Positions 17,485 through 26,904 of a stretch of 64,000 nt of DNA are shown here, piece after piece. The stretch lies in contig CAJTHM010000008.1 in the NCBI GenBank assembly GCA_910576125.1, positions 173,861-237,860 of the forward strand, given 5' to 3'. The notes beneath the pieces are model-generated. The model saw nothing but the letters and a program-made list of their open reading frames with translations, had not been told where the DNA came from and did not search any database. Made by a program: the position numbers and the translations under genes. This DNA comes from Lachnospiraceae bacterium (lineage in GTDB: Bacteria > Bacillota > Clostridia > Lachnospirales > Lachnospiraceae). The first letter of the stretch is position 1. Every line of letters begins with the position of its first letter.

Positions 17485-18786
17485 ATGAAGAAAATAGTAC
17501 TGGGCATAACAGGGGGGATTTCCTTTCTCGTCTTCCTGATTCTGCTGCTGGTGTCGAACCGTCTGGGACGCAGCCAACTCACCCAGACAGTGGCGGAGAG
17601 GTGGAGCAGAGACGGAGACGTCTCCCAGGTTAGCTGCTTTTTCTCCGTTGCTTCTGGCATTACGGAGGATCAGATTATAGAATTTGAGCATACTGTTGAC
17701 AGTGCCCTGACAGAAGCCTCTGTAATCCAGGAATCGGAGAATCCCGGCGCCAGGCTCTGGGCAGACGCTTACAGCGCGGATGGACAGGTGACGATATCCA
17801 ATGACAAGACGAGCCTGACGGCTGATGCCATCGGCATAGGCGGTGATTTTTTTCTGTTCCATCCCTTGACTTTGCTGAATGGAGCCTACTTTTCGGGCAA
17901 TGATCTGATGCAGGACTACTGTGTGATAGACGAGGACGCGGCCTGGCAGCTGTTCGGCTCCAATGACGTGGCGGGAATGACGGTCTATATCGGCGGCGTT
18001 CCGCATATAGTCACAGGGGTGGTCCGCAGGCCCTCTGGACGTCTGGCGGAGGCCGCAGGTCTGGACAGCACGGTGGTGTATGTGTCCTACCAGACGCTGA
18101 CGGAACTTGGCGACAGCCATGGCATCAACCACTATGAAATAGTGATGCCTGACCCTGTGACGGGTTTTGCTTATAACTATATCAAGGAAAAGCTGGGCAC
18201 CGATGAGAAAGAGGTGGAGGTGGTGGAGAATACTTCCCGCTATTCGATTCTTTCGAGGCTGAAGCTCATCGGGGAATTCGGCACGCGTTCCATGAACGGG
18301 AAAGCCATCATCTATCCCTACTGGGAGAATATCGCGAGAGGATATGCGGATATCCTGATGGTGCTGACCCTGTTCGGCATTCTGTTCCTGGCGTATCCGG
18401 TGGTTCTGGCAATCGTGCTCTTCTGTATCTGGTGGCGGCATAAGGGCTGGACCATGAAAGATGTCTGGCATAAGCTCCTGGATTTAGGAGAGCGCAGGAT
18501 AGAGAAGATGCGCGGGGCCAGACAGGACAAAAAGCAGGGGGAAGGCAGGAAAAAAGGGCGGAAAAAACGCAAAGGGCGCAGAAAGCATGAACTGGATGAG
18601 TCTGAGGCTGACATCGAAGAGAGTCCCGAAAAGCCTGAGGAGTCGGATGGAGCGGAGAACCCTGACCGGCAGCCGGACGGGGGATCCGCACAGCAGGGAG
18701 GCGATGCGCCTTTGGAAAATGGACGCAAAAGGAGGAAAGGCTTTTGGCGCAGGCGGGGCAGGAAGAAGGATGAGGAGGAGTTATGA
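17485..18786 (+). CDS. Membrane protein with MacB-like periplasmic core, no ATPase domain
   Basis: The product has 433 residues. ATG 17485 is chosen because GGAAGG lies about 9 bases upstream; a longer frame starts at GTG 17464. A membrane segment at residues 5-25 is followed by a MacB-core-like domain (FHPLTLLNGAYFSGND, CVIDEDAAWQLFGS, GVPHIVTGVV) and one further hydrophobic region at about 288-318. The last 110 residues are a very charged Lys/Arg/Glu tail, presumably cytoplasmic. Complete MacB/FtsX permeases have four membrane segments, so this is half-sized. Its stop overlaps the next start (ATGA). It could be a partner of the HlyD-like protein upstream. Confidence 0.75.
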   Translation: MKKIVLGITGGISFLVFLILLLVSNRLGRSQLTQTVAERWSRDGDVSQVSCFFSVASGITEDQIIEFEHTVDSALTEASVIQESENPGARLWADAYSADGQVTISNDKTSLTADAIGIGGDFFLFHPLTLLNGAYFSGNDLMQDYCVIDEDAAWQLFGSNDVAGMTVYIGGVPHIVTGVVRRPSGRLAEAAGLDSTVVYVSYQTLTELGDSHGINHYEIVMPDPVTGFAYNYIKEKLGTDEKEVEVVENTSRYSILSRLKLIGEFGTRSMNGKAIIYPYWENIARGYADILMVLTLFGILFLAYPVVLAIVLFCIWWRHKGWTMKDVWHKLLDLGERRIEKMRGARQDKKQGEGRKKGRKKRKGRRKHELDESEADIEESPEKPEESDGAENPDRQPDGGSAQQGGDAPLENGRKRRKGFWRRRGRKKDEEEL

Positions 18787-21461
18787 AAAGAAATAGGTGG
18801 AAGAGGGTATTGGGCCTGGGGCTGGTATGCGCTCTGACAGCAGGCCTGTGCGCCTGCGGAAATGGCGGCAAAACTAAGAATGCCGCGCTGGCAAAGGAAA
18901 ATGTGTATAAGGTCCAGGAAATCGCTATGCCGGATATGGGAGGAGACGATTATAATGTCTATGCCTCTGCACACAGGGACGGATATGTCTATCTGATGGC
19001 AGAGGTGTACCATTGGGACAGCAGCGATGCCACAACGGATATCCGAGTGGTATCCATAAAGGATGACGGCACGGACGTACAGATGAGTCAGCTGGAGATT
19101 CCGGAATGGGAGTCCCGGATTGATTCGGATGCCGTGTCGAATACAGAACCGGAAGGCGGAGAAGCAGTACCTTATTCAGGGATGAGGACATCCTCCGAGG
19201 AAGATCTGAACACCGGGGACGGAGAAAATCCTGAAGAGGCAGCAGAAGGGGATGGGAATTCCGAGGGGGAGGCTCAACCTGAATCAGAAAGAGAGGGAGA
19301 CACCGGGGGAGAGGCACAACCTGAACCGGAGGGAGAGGAAGGAACCGGGGGAGAGACGGAAACGGGAGACGACCCTGAAGGAGCGGAAGAGCCTGCAGGC
19401 GAAGGGGATGCCGAAGGAACAGAGGACATTGACACTTCCATGGCGGTGGAGCCGGACATGCCCGTCGATACCTGGGAGAATTCCAATTATAATAACTACA
19501 TCTTTGGCGCCGACGGCAGGATTTATGCCATCAGGTACTATTCTTACAGTGACTATGCCAATGACACCTATATCGACAAGAATTATATCGCCAGCTGGAA
19601 CAGCGATGGAAGTTTCCAGTGGGAGAAGGAACTGGAAGGAATCCGGTCAGAGGAGGAGTATGTCTATATCAATGTCATGACGGCCTCCCCGGACGGCAGC
19701 GTGACGATATTGCTGTCCGGCGATAATGCCTACAGACTCACAGTGGACGCCCAGGGAAATATAGGCCCAAAGGAGCCGCTGTCGGAGGATACCGGCAAGG
19801 TGTTCAACAACTTTGACCGTGTCATTGATAGAGGAGACGGTACTTTCTTTGTGCTGTATTATGATGAGAATGACTGGACCAAGGAATATATCGCAACTTA
19901 TGATCCGGCCACAGATACGCTGGGTCAGCCTGCCCCTTTGCCGTCCAATTTCGGATACAATGGGTACAACAACATGAGCGTGGGACTGAATTCCGATTTG
20001 GTGTGCAGCAACGGCGATGGGATTTTTACCTATAAGATTGGCGATGAGGCCCTTGCCCAGAAGATGAACTTCATCAATTCCGATCTCTGTATAGGAAATA
20101 TCTCCAGCTTAGTGGAGCTGGACGGGAACACTTTCCTCGCTGTGTACTATGAGAACTATGAAGACGGCATGAAAGCGGGCCTGTTTAACTATGTGAAACC
20201 TGAGGATATCCCTGACAAGGCCGTCCTGGTGCTGGCAGGCAGCTATGTGGACGGTGATGTGGAGAGACGGGTCATAGAGTTCAACCGCAACAGCGAGGAA
20301 TACCGCATCGTAGTGAAATCCTATGATTCTTTCAACACATACGATGACTGGCAGGCGGGATATACACAGCTGAACAATGATGTCACCACCGGCAATATGC
20401 CGGATATCCTGATTACGGATGGGCTCCCTGTGGAGAACTACGTGGCCAAGGGGCTCCTGGAGGATATTGGCAAGATGATCGAGGAGGACGAGGAACTGTC
20501 CCAGGTGGAATACGTCCAGAATGTCTTTGACGCCTATTCCGTGGACGGAAAGCTCTACTATGTGATTCCCTGCTTCACGGTGAGCACCATGATTGGAAAG
20601 GAATCCATCGTGGGCGACAGAACCTCATGGACCATGGCGGATATGCTGGAACTGAAAGCGAGCCTGCCGGAGGACACCCATATGATGGGGGAACTGACCA
20701 GGCAGGGCTTCTTCTCCACCATGATGCAGTATTGCGGAAGTGATTTCGTGGATGTGGATACGGGAAAATGCGATTTCGACACCCAGAACTTTATCACCAT
20801 GATGGAGTTCGCCAAAGAGCTTCCGGAGGAGCTGAGCGAGGACTATTACGGCGAGGATTACTGGGCCACCTATGAGTCCCAGTACCGTGACGGAAGAACC
20901 ATTCTGAGCGGGATGTCCATCGGAACCATCCGGGATACCAATTATATGATTAACGGTTACTTTGGCGGAGATGTGGCTTTCATAGGGTTCCCCACAGAAA
21001 ACGGGTCGGGCTCGTATGTCTCGGCCACCGAAAGCTATGCGATTTCCAGCAAGTCCCGCAATAAGGAGGGCGCATGGGAATTCCTGAGGTATTACCTGAC
21101 GGATGAATACCAGTCCGAGATTTCGTGGGGGATGCCTGTCCAGAGGAAACAATTCGACGAGATGGCAGGGAAAGGCACAGAGCGCCCTTATTATCTGAAT
21201 GAGGACGGCACCAAGGAAGAATACGACGACTATTTCTACATGAACGGTGAGGAAATCAAGCTGGATCCCCTGAGTCAGGAACAGGTGGAAAGAATAGTGG
21301 GCTTCATTTTATCCGTTGACAAGTGCTATTACTACAATGAAAGCATCATGAACATCATTAACGAGGAGATGGACGCGTTCTATACCGGCCAGAAGACGGC
21401 TCAGGAGGTGGCGAAGACCATCCAGAACAGAGCCCAGCTCTATGTGGACGAGAACCGCTAA
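18783..21461 (+). CDS. Very large solute-binding lipoprotein with acidic linker and propeller domain
   Basis: This 892-residue lipoprotein has lipidated Cys25 in the lipobox LCAC. Residues about 140-220 are a low-complexity Glu/Gly/Pro segment with near-repeats of GEAQPEPEGEEG. A propeller-like region follows to about 475 (SWNSDGSFQWEKEL, ASPDGSVTILLSGD). The family 1 solute-binding domain runs from about 480 to 850 and closes with the same NIINEE..AFY.GQK ending as the paralogue at 11307. Its ATG overlaps the stop of the MacB-core gene by 4 bases, and a terminator follows. Two different binding proteins in one operon suggest two ligands for one permease pair, or a sensing role for one. Confidence 0.82.
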   Translation: MKRNRWKRVLGLGLVCALTAGLCACGNGGKTKNAALAKENVYKVQEIAMPDMGGDDYNVYASAHRDGYVYLMAEVYHWDSSDATTDIRVVSIKDDGTDVQMSQLEIPEWESRIDSDAVSNTEPEGGEAVPYSGMRTSSEEDLNTGDGENPEEAAEGDGNSEGEAQPESEREGDTGGEAQPEPEGEEGTGGETETGDDPEGAEEPAGEGDAEGTEDIDTSMAVEPDMPVDTWENSNYNNYIFGADGRIYAIRYYSYSDYANDTYIDKNYIASWNSDGSFQWEKELEGIRSEEEYVYINVMTASPDGSVTILLSGDNAYRLTVDAQGNIGPKEPLSEDTGKVFNNFDRVIDRGDGTFFVLYYDENDWTKEYIATYDPATDTLGQPAPLPSNFGYNGYNNMSVGLNSDLVCSNGDGIFTYKIGDEALAQKMNFINSDLCIGNISSLVELDGNTFLAVYYENYEDGMKAGLFNYVKPEDIPDKAVLVLAGSYVDGDVERRVIEFNRNSEEYRIVVKSYDSFNTYDDWQAGYTQLNNDVTTGNMPDILITDGLPVENYVAKGLLEDIGKMIEEDEELSQVEYVQNVFDAYSVDGKLYYVIPCFTVSTMIGKESIVGDRTSWTMADMLELKASLPEDTHMMGELTRQGFFSTMMQYCGSDFVDVDTGKCDFDTQNFITMMEFAKELPEELSEDYYGEDYWATYESQYRDGRTILSGMSIGTIRDTNYMINGYFGGDVAFIGFPTENGSGSYVSATESYAISSKSRNKEGAWEFLRYYLTDEYQSEISWGMPVQRKQFDEMAGKGTERPYYLNEDGTKEEYDDYFYMNGEEIKLDPLSQEQVERIVGFILSVDKCYYYNESIMNIINEEMDAFYTGQKTAQEVAKTIQNRAQLYVDENR

Positions 21462-21477
21462 GGGATGATAAAAAGCG

Positions 21478-21515
21478 AAAAAAGGAACTGTCGATTGTCG
21501 GTGGTTCCTTTTTTT
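21478..21515 (+). terminator. Intrinsic terminator of the propeller-SBP operon
   Basis: The stem AAAGGAAC/GTTCCTTT with a 15-base loop is followed by a run of Ts ending at 21515. It lies 16 bases after the stop of the 892-residue lipoprotein gene. Confidence 0.85.
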
Positions 21516-21558
21516 GCACCGGGCAGAGAGATTCTGACTGATTGGAGGGAAAAAGAAG

Positions 21559-23208
21559 ATGGAAAGATTAAAAGGGCCGGATATCCGGGTAGAGGGAGAA
21601 TTGTCTTACCGTATCTTAAAGAATTACAGCAGGCTGGAGGACATGTTCTATCATCCGGAAAATCTGTTCGGTGAAGACGGCTGGCCGGGCGATAAGGTAG
21701 GGCGCGTCTATCTGTCATGGATTCTGCTGTGGAAAGCCATGGGGAGAAAGCCCGCTTATCTGGAGGAGTTGCGGGATGCCATCGACAGAAAGATGAATGG
21801 CAGCGGGTATTTCGGGGAAATATTGCCTCCAGGGGAGGCAGATGAACAGCAGCTGTCCGGGCATAACTGGTTTCTCCGGGCGTTGCTGGAGGAATATCTC
21901 TATACGGGAGACCCTGTGGCCGCGGAGCGGGCAAAGCGGCTGGTGAGCCAGCTTTATCTGCCGCTGAAAGGGATGTATCGTTCCTATCCCATAATGCCGG
22001 ACGGCAGAAACCGTTCCGGAAAGGCCAGCGGCGAAATCGTGGGAGTGAATCAGGATGGCTGGAGGCTTTCTTCGGATATCGGTTGTGCGTTCATGTCACT
22101 GGACGGACTGAGCCAATATTATGAAATTTTCCGGGAGGAGGAGGTATGGGCCCTGCTGGAGGAAATGCTGGAGCGATTCAAGACGATTGATTTTGTGGGC
22201 CTTTCCATGCAGACCCACGCTTCCCTGTCAGCTATGCGGGGCGTGGTCAGATTGTACTGCTGCAGGGGGGAAAAGCCCCTGCTCGACTTTGCGGAGGAGT
22301 TCTTCCGGCTGTATCGGGACAAGGGCATGACAGAAAACTATGGGAATTACAACTGGTTCGGCAAGCCTTACTGGACAGAGCCCTGTGCCATAGTGGATTC
22401 CTATCTTCTGGCGGTCATGCTGTTCGCGCAGACGCGAAAAAAGGAGTACGCGGACTGCGCCTCCCGGATATGGTTCAATGGGCTCGGACATGCCCAGCGC
22501 TCAAACGGCGGTTTCGGATGTGACAACTGTGCCGGGGCCGGGGAGGACTGGGACAGTCTGTCGGTAAGGAAAGCGGAATACGAGGCATACTGGTGCTGTA
22601 CCATGCGGGGCAGTGAGGGGCTTGTCAGGGCAGCGGAGAATGCTGTACTCAGAGGAGGAGAGGATATTTTCATTCTGAACTATTTTCCCATGGAATATCA
22701 GGATAAGGGTATCTCTCTGAAGATGACGACAAGGTATCCTTATGAAGGAGAGGCAGCGCTGGAGGCGGAATCGGCATCCTGGAGTACGCTTTATTTCTAT
22801 TTTCCGGAGGGGACGGATAGGGACAAGGTCAGGATACTCCGGAACGGTTCTTTGGAAGAGCTTGTTTGGGACGGCGGCTTTTGCCATGTGGCCGTATCCG
22901 GGAAAATCAGTCTGCGCATCTCATTTCCGATTGAAATGACACAGTGCGAAAGCAGGAATCATCAGGGCTATCTGTCGCTCTGGCATGGCGATTTGATGCT
23001 GGGAACCGTGAAAGGGGCTGACGATGGCGGAAAGAGAATGCTGCCGGCAGGAACTCTGAGGGCGGTTTCTCTGGGAAAAGGCTGCTACCGGATTGGGGAG
23101 TGGGAAGCAAAGCCTATAGACAGGACGATTTACTGTGAGAAGGAAACCATGCTTGAAAATAAGCTTCAAATATTATATGCCGATCAGCGGGAATGGTCTG
23201 ATGAATGA
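21559..23208 (+). CDS. GH127-like glycoside hydrolase (possible beta-L-arabinofuranosidase)
   Basis: This is a 549-residue, probably cytoplasmic protein with no signal peptide. The N-terminal two thirds reads as an (alpha/alpha)6 barrel of the GH127/DUF1680 kind: DGWPGDKVGRVYLSW, GYFGEILPPGEADEQQLSGH, then a cysteine set at C321 and C324 (CDNC) and C346-C347 (CCTMRGSEG), comparable to the zinc-binding cysteines of HypBA1. A beta-rich C-terminus follows. Family members remove terminal beta-L-arabinofuranose from plant glycans, but sequence divergence leaves the substrate open. GGAGG precedes ATG 21559. It sits just after the terminator of the sugar-importer operon, hinting at a shared substrate. 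Confidence 0.7.
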   Translation: MERLKGPDIRVEGELSYRILKNYSRLEDMFYHPENLFGEDGWPGDKVGRVYLSWILLWKAMGRKPAYLEELRDAIDRKMNGSGYFGEILPPGEADEQQLSGHNWFLRALLEEYLYTGDPVAAERAKRLVSQLYLPLKGMYRSYPIMPDGRNRSGKASGEIVGVNQDGWRLSSDIGCAFMSLDGLSQYYEIFREEEVWALLEEMLERFKTIDFVGLSMQTHASLSAMRGVVRLYCCRGEKPLLDFAEEFFRLYRDKGMTENYGNYNWFGKPYWTEPCAIVDSYLLAVMLFAQTRKKEYADCASRIWFNGLGHAQRSNGGFGCDNCAGAGEDWDSLSVRKAEYEAYWCCTMRGSEGLVRAAENAVLRGGEDIFILNYFPMEYQDKGISLKMTTRYPYEGEAALEAESASWSTLYFYFPEGTDRDKVRILRNGSLEELVWDGGFCHVAVSGKISLRISFPIEMTQCESRNHQGYLSLWHGDLMLGTVKGADDGGKRMLPAGTLRAVSLGKGCYRIGEWEAKPIDRTIYCEKETMLENKLQILYADQREWSDE

Positions 23209-23229
23209 TTCCTGCCATATGCAGGAGTA

Positions 23230-23658
23230 TCAGTCCAGCGTGACGGGAATCCCCATTTTCTCCAGATAAGCTGTCAGGTTGAGTTCATGCCCATGGTCGC
23301 GCAGCCACTTGCGGTATGTCTTGTGCTCCGGCATAATACCTGCCACCATGTCCCAGAAGTCCTTGGAATGATTCATATGGGTCAGGTGGCAGAGTTCATG
23401 GACTACCACATAATCAAGTATCATGGGCGGGGCGAATATGAGCCTGTAGTTGAAGGACAGGGTGCCCCGGGAGGAGCAGCTGCCCCAGCGGCTCCTCTGG
23501 TCCCGGACCGTGATGGAAGTATAATTTCCCCCGGTCAGCCGATGGTAATAGGCCACTCGGCTCTCGAATTTTGCCCGAGCGGCATTCCTGTATCTTTTTT
23601 CCAGTATCTCCAGCCGTCTGCTTTCCGCTGCGGCTATGTCCTCTCCCTGTGCTGGCAT
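23230..23658 (-). CDS. DUF45 / YgjP-like zinc metallopeptidase, short form
   Basis: This 142-residue protein has the DUF45 (SprT/M48-like) core: RDQRSRWGSCSSRGTLSFNYRL, then HELCH at residues 87-91 with a third likely ligand at H97 in NHSKDFW. The usual family member is about 230 residues with an N-terminal beta domain; only a short helical lead-in is present here. The Met start has AGGAG about 12 bases upstream, so the short form seems to be real. It follows the cation efflux gene by 20 bases on the same strand and is probably cotranscribed. The biological substrate of the family is not established. Confidence 0.82.
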   Translation of the reverse strand: MPAQGEDIAAAESRRLEILEKRYRNAARAKFESRVAYYHRLTGGNYTSITVRDQRSRWGSCSSRGTLSFNYRLIFAPPMILDYVVVHELCHLTHMNHSKDFWDMVAGIMPEHKTYRKWLRDHGHELNLTAYLEKMGIPVTLD

Positions 23659-23678
23659 CTTTGGTTCCGGCTCCTTTC

Positions 23679-24845
23679 TTACACCATCTGCTTATCTATG
23701 TCTATCACGGTAAAATAGTTCGGGTTATCCTTTTGTACCCGCTCTCTGATGCGGTTGGACAGCTCTCTGTCTGGCAGGGGAAAGTCGTAGGGCGTCACCA
23801 CATCGAAGATCAGGTTGGTGTGGGTAGGGCCGGTGACGATCCGAAAATCGTGCATGGTGAGCGATTCGTCGATTTCCGACAGATAGCCTTTGACCAGAGT
23901 CCGGAGGCGGGCGGTCTCCTCATCGCCTGTACAGACGGGATCCATATGTATCACCGCGTGGCATTTCAGGCTGTCCCGCAGCTCATGCTCGATGGTGTCT
24001 ATGGTGTCATGGAGGGCCAACAGCTCTCCGTCCGCCGGGACTTCCGCATGGAGGGAAATCAGCACTCTGCCCGGCCCGTAATTATGGACAATCAGATCGT
24101 GGATGCCCAGGACGTCGTCATAGGACATGACGATATCGCTGATCTGCTGGACGAATCCTTTCTCCGGAGCCTGGCCCAGCAGAGGGCTTATGGTGTCTTT
24201 CGCTGCGTTGAAGCCCGCGTAACAGATGAACAGGCCTACCAGGACGCCGCACCAGCCGTCTATGGCCAGCCCCGTGAAATGGGCGATCACAGTGGCGGCC
24301 AGCACTACCGAGGTAGCCATCATGTCGCTTAAGGAGTCGGTGGCGGTGGCCAGCATGGCGGCGGAATCCAGCCGCTTCCCCAGCTTTCTGTTGTACAGGA
24401 ACATATAGCATTTCACCAGAATGGAGCAGAGCAGGATTGCCAGCACCATGGGAGAAAAGGCCAGATCCTCCGGGCGGAGGATTTTTGCCACGGAAGATTT
24501 CAAAAGCTCCACGCCCATGAGCAGGATGACGATGGAGACCAGCAGGCCGGACACATATTCGATGCGCCCATGGCCAAAGGGATGGGTGGGATCCGGCTTC
24601 TGGCCCGCCATCTTGAAGCCGATCAGGGTGATGATGGAAGAACCGGCATCCGACAGATTGTTGAAGGCGTCTGCGGTGATGGCGATGGAGTTGCTGAAAC
24701 GGCCTGCCAGAAATTTTCCCGCAAAGAGACAGAGATTCAGGAAAATCCCCACAGCTCCGCACAGGATTCCGTAGGCCTGACGGACGGTACAATCTTTCGT
24801 GTCGTTTTGATTCCGAATAAAAAGGTTGGCCAATAATGAAACCAT
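23679..24845 (-). CDS. Cation diffusion facilitator transporter, probably Mn-type
   Basis: This is a 388-residue proton-coupled metal efflux protein. Six membrane segments are visible, the loop PDPTHPFGHGRIEYVSGL is typical, and a C-terminal cytoplasmic metal-sensing domain follows (residues about 210-300). The transport-site motifs read N-x3-D in TM2 (NNLSD) and D-x3-D in TM5 (DSLSD). In characterised members Asp/Asn sets of this kind go with manganese, while zinc exporters have His, so Mn(II) efflux is inferred. The last 90 residues extend past the standard domain. AGGAGA lies upstream of the ATG. It leads a two-gene unit with the DUF45 protein. Confidence 0.88.
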   Translation of the reverse strand: MVSLLANLFIRNQNDTKDCTVRQAYGILCGAVGIFLNLCLFAGKFLAGRFSNSIAITADAFNNLSDAGSSIITLIGFKMAGQKPDPTHPFGHGRIEYVSGLLVSIVILLMGVELLKSSVAKILRPEDLAFSPMVLAILLCSILVKCYMFLYNRKLGKRLDSAAMLATATDSLSDMMATSVVLAATVIAHFTGLAIDGWCGVLVGLFICYAGFNAAKDTISPLLGQAPEKGFVQQISDIVMSYDDVLGIHDLIVHNYGPGRVLISLHAEVPADGELLALHDTIDTIEHELRDSLKCHAVIHMDPVCTGDEETARLRTLVKGYLSEIDESLTMHDFRIVTGPTHTNLIFDVVTPYDFPLPDRELSNRIRERVQKDNPNYFTVIDIDKQMV

Positions 24846-24983
24846 AGAACAATCTCTCCTGTTTTTGATTATACTGTCTTAGTATAGCAATGTTGCGGGG
24901 AAAAAGCAAGCCGCGATTGGCGGAGGGCACGACAAACGCGGGCGGCAACCACGGCGCTCGGCAAATTTCCCGGGAAGAGGGTA

Positions 24984-25012
24984 TTGCATGAGAACGGTTT
25001 TCAGTGTATAAT
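24984..25012 (+). promoter_or_regulatory. Sigma-70-type promoter of gpmI
   Basis: TTGCAT (24984-24989), a 17-base spacer and a perfect TATAAT (25007-25012) lie about 110 bases before the gpmI start. The layout is nearly the same as in the promoter of the M60 gene at 26777. Confidence 0.7.
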
Positions 25013-25121
25013 TTGGGATAAAGTGTGGAAGCTTTCGGCATCTGCAGAGTTTAGAAGCAAGTAGCGTCCGCCGCGCCTTTGAGAGACGGATTTGCGGGCG
25101 GATACGGTAAGGAGAGTAGAT

Positions 25122-26666
25122 ATGAGCAAAAAACCGGTAGTTTTGATGATTCTGGACGGGTACGGACTCAATGACAGACAGGACGGCAACGCGGTAGCGC
25201 TGGCGAAGACTCCCGTTATGGACAAGCTGATGAAAGAATGCCCCTTTGTGCGCGGCAATGCCAGCGGCATGGCGGTAGGGCTTCCCGACGGACAGATGGG
25301 CAATTCCGAGGTAGGCCATCTGAACATGGGTGCAGGCCGCATCGTTTATCAGGAGCTGACCCGGATCACCAAGGAGATTCAGGACGGGACCTTTTTCGAG
25401 AATCCCGCCCTGCTGAAGGCGGTGGAGAACTGCAAAAAGAACGGCAGCTCCCTCCATCTGATGGGATTGCTGTCCGACGGCGGCGTCCACAGCCACAACA
25501 CGCACCTCTACGGGCTGCTGGAGCTGGCCAAGAGAAACGGCCTGGAGAAAGTGTATGTACACTGTTTCCTGGACGGACGCGACACCCCGCCTGCCAGCGG
25601 CAAGGAATATGCCGAGCAGTTGAGGGCTGAGATGGACAAAATCGGTATAGGCAAGATTGCGTCTGTAATGGGACGCTATTACGTCATGGACAGGGACAAC
25701 AATTATGACCGTGTGAAGCTGGCCTATGACGCCATGACAAAGGGAGAGGGATTGACAGCGGCCTGCGGCGTCTGCGCTATCCAGGAATCCTACGACCGGG
25801 GAGAGACGGATGAATTCGTGAAGCCCACGCTGGCAATGGAGGACGGAAAGCCCGTGGCGCTGGTGCAGGACGGCGATTCCATCATCTTCTTCAATTTCCG
25901 CCCCGACAGGGCCAGGGAGATTTCCAGGGCATTCTGCGATGACGACTTCAGGGGATTTGACAGAGGCCCCAGGAAGGACATCACTTATGTATGTTTTTCC
26001 GATTACGATCCTACCATCCCCAACAAGGAGGTGGCGTTCCACAAGGTGTCCGTCACCAATACGTTCGGCGAGTGGCTGGCTGCGAACGGTATGAAGCAGG
26101 CGCGTATCGCCGAGACGGAGAAGTACGCCCATGTGACATTCTTCTTCAACGGCGGCGTGGAGGAGCCCAACGAGGGCGAGGACAGGGTGCTGGTGAATTC
26201 TCCCAAGGATGTGGCGACATATGACCTGAAGCCTGAGATGAGCGCTTACAGCGTGTGCGACAAGCTCTGCGAGGCCATCCGTTCCGATAAATATGACGTG
26301 ATCATCATCAACTTCGCAAATCCCGACATGGTAGGCCATACAGGTGTCCTGGATGCCGCCGTCAAGGCGGTGGAAGCGGTGGACGAGTGTGTGGGCAGGG
26401 CAGTGGAGGCCATCGAAGAGGTGGACGGCGCCATGTTCATCTGCGCGGACCACGGCAATGCCGAGATGCTGGTGGATTACGAGACAGGAGAGCCTTTCAC
26501 GGCCCATACTACCAATCAGGTGCCTTTCATCCTGGTGAACTATGATGAGGCTTATACCTTGCGTGAGAACGGATGTCTTGCGGATATCGTGCCTACCCTG
26601 ATAGAAATCATGGGCAGGGAGCAGCCTGTGGAGATGACGGGCAAGTCTCTGCTGCTGAAGAAGTAG
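25122..26666 (+). CDS. gpmI: 2,3-bisphosphoglycerate-independent phosphoglycerate mutase
   Basis: This enzyme interconverts 3- and 2-phosphoglycerate in glycolysis with two Mn ions. The 514 residues carry the metal-binding N-terminus LMILDGYGLN, the phosphoserine segment NSEVGHLNMGAGR, the substrate loop DGRDTPP and the late DHGNAE motif. The length is standard. ATG 25122 is chosen: AAGGAG lies 8 bases upstream. A longer frame from 25092 lacks a ribosome site. It is monocistronic, with its own promoter and terminator. Enolase, the next glycolytic step, is encoded 8 kb downstream on the same strand. Confidence 0.97.
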   Translation: MSKKPVVLMILDGYGLNDRQDGNAVALAKTPVMDKLMKECPFVRGNASGMAVGLPDGQMGNSEVGHLNMGAGRIVYQELTRITKEIQDGTFFENPALLKAVENCKKNGSSLHLMGLLSDGGVHSHNTHLYGLLELAKRNGLEKVYVHCFLDGRDTPPASGKEYAEQLRAEMDKIGIGKIASVMGRYYVMDRDNNYDRVKLAYDAMTKGEGLTAACGVCAIQESYDRGETDEFVKPTLAMEDGKPVALVQDGDSIIFFNFRPDRAREISRAFCDDDFRGFDRGPRKDITYVCFSDYDPTIPNKEVAFHKVSVTNTFGEWLAANGMKQARIAETEKYAHVTFFFNGGVEEPNEGEDRVLVNSPKDVATYDLKPEMSAYSVCDKLCEAIRSDKYDVIIINFANPDMVGHTGVLDAAVKAVEAVDECVGRAVEAIEEVDGAMFICADHGNAEMLVDYETGEPFTAHTTNQVPFILVNYDEAYTLRENGCLADIVPTLIEIMGREQPVEMTGKSLLLKK

Positions 26667-26716
26667 ACTGATATCGGAGACGGTTTAACGTCAGGATTTG
26701 GACGATATAGAAGATT

Positions 26717-26765
26717 GGAGCCATGGATTGCGGATATTCAGCACGATTCACGGCTCCTTTTTCTG
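26717..26765 (+). terminator. Intrinsic terminator of gpmI
   Basis: GGAGCC (26717-26722) pairs with GGCTCC (26752-26757), extended by two more pairs after one mismatch, and is followed by TTTTT. It lies about 50 bases after the gpmI stop. Confidence 0.7.
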
Positions 26766-26776
26766 CCATAAGTGTC

Positions 26777-26805
26777 TTGCACGAAAACTCGTTTGATTGT
26801 ATAAT
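26777..26805 (+). promoter_or_regulatory. Sigma-70-type promoter of the M60/dockerin gene
   Basis: TTGCAC (26777-26782), 17 bases, then a perfect TATAAT (26800-26805). It lies about 100 bases before the ATG at 26905, just after the gpmI terminator. Confidence 0.75.
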
Positions 26806-26904
26806 TCTGACAGGAGAAATAGAAAAAGAACGCTATGCCGATTGACCCGTGAAAATAGCAGGAGAGATTACCAGGGGACAAGGCAGGGGAGAAAGGATGA
26901 ACAT

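Noticed and set aside
24879..26507. 542-residue open frame on the minus strand opposite gpmI
   Set aside because: It lies across the well-supported gpmI gene, has no signal or domain, and its composition (many His and Gln) is what an antisense frame of a coding region gives.
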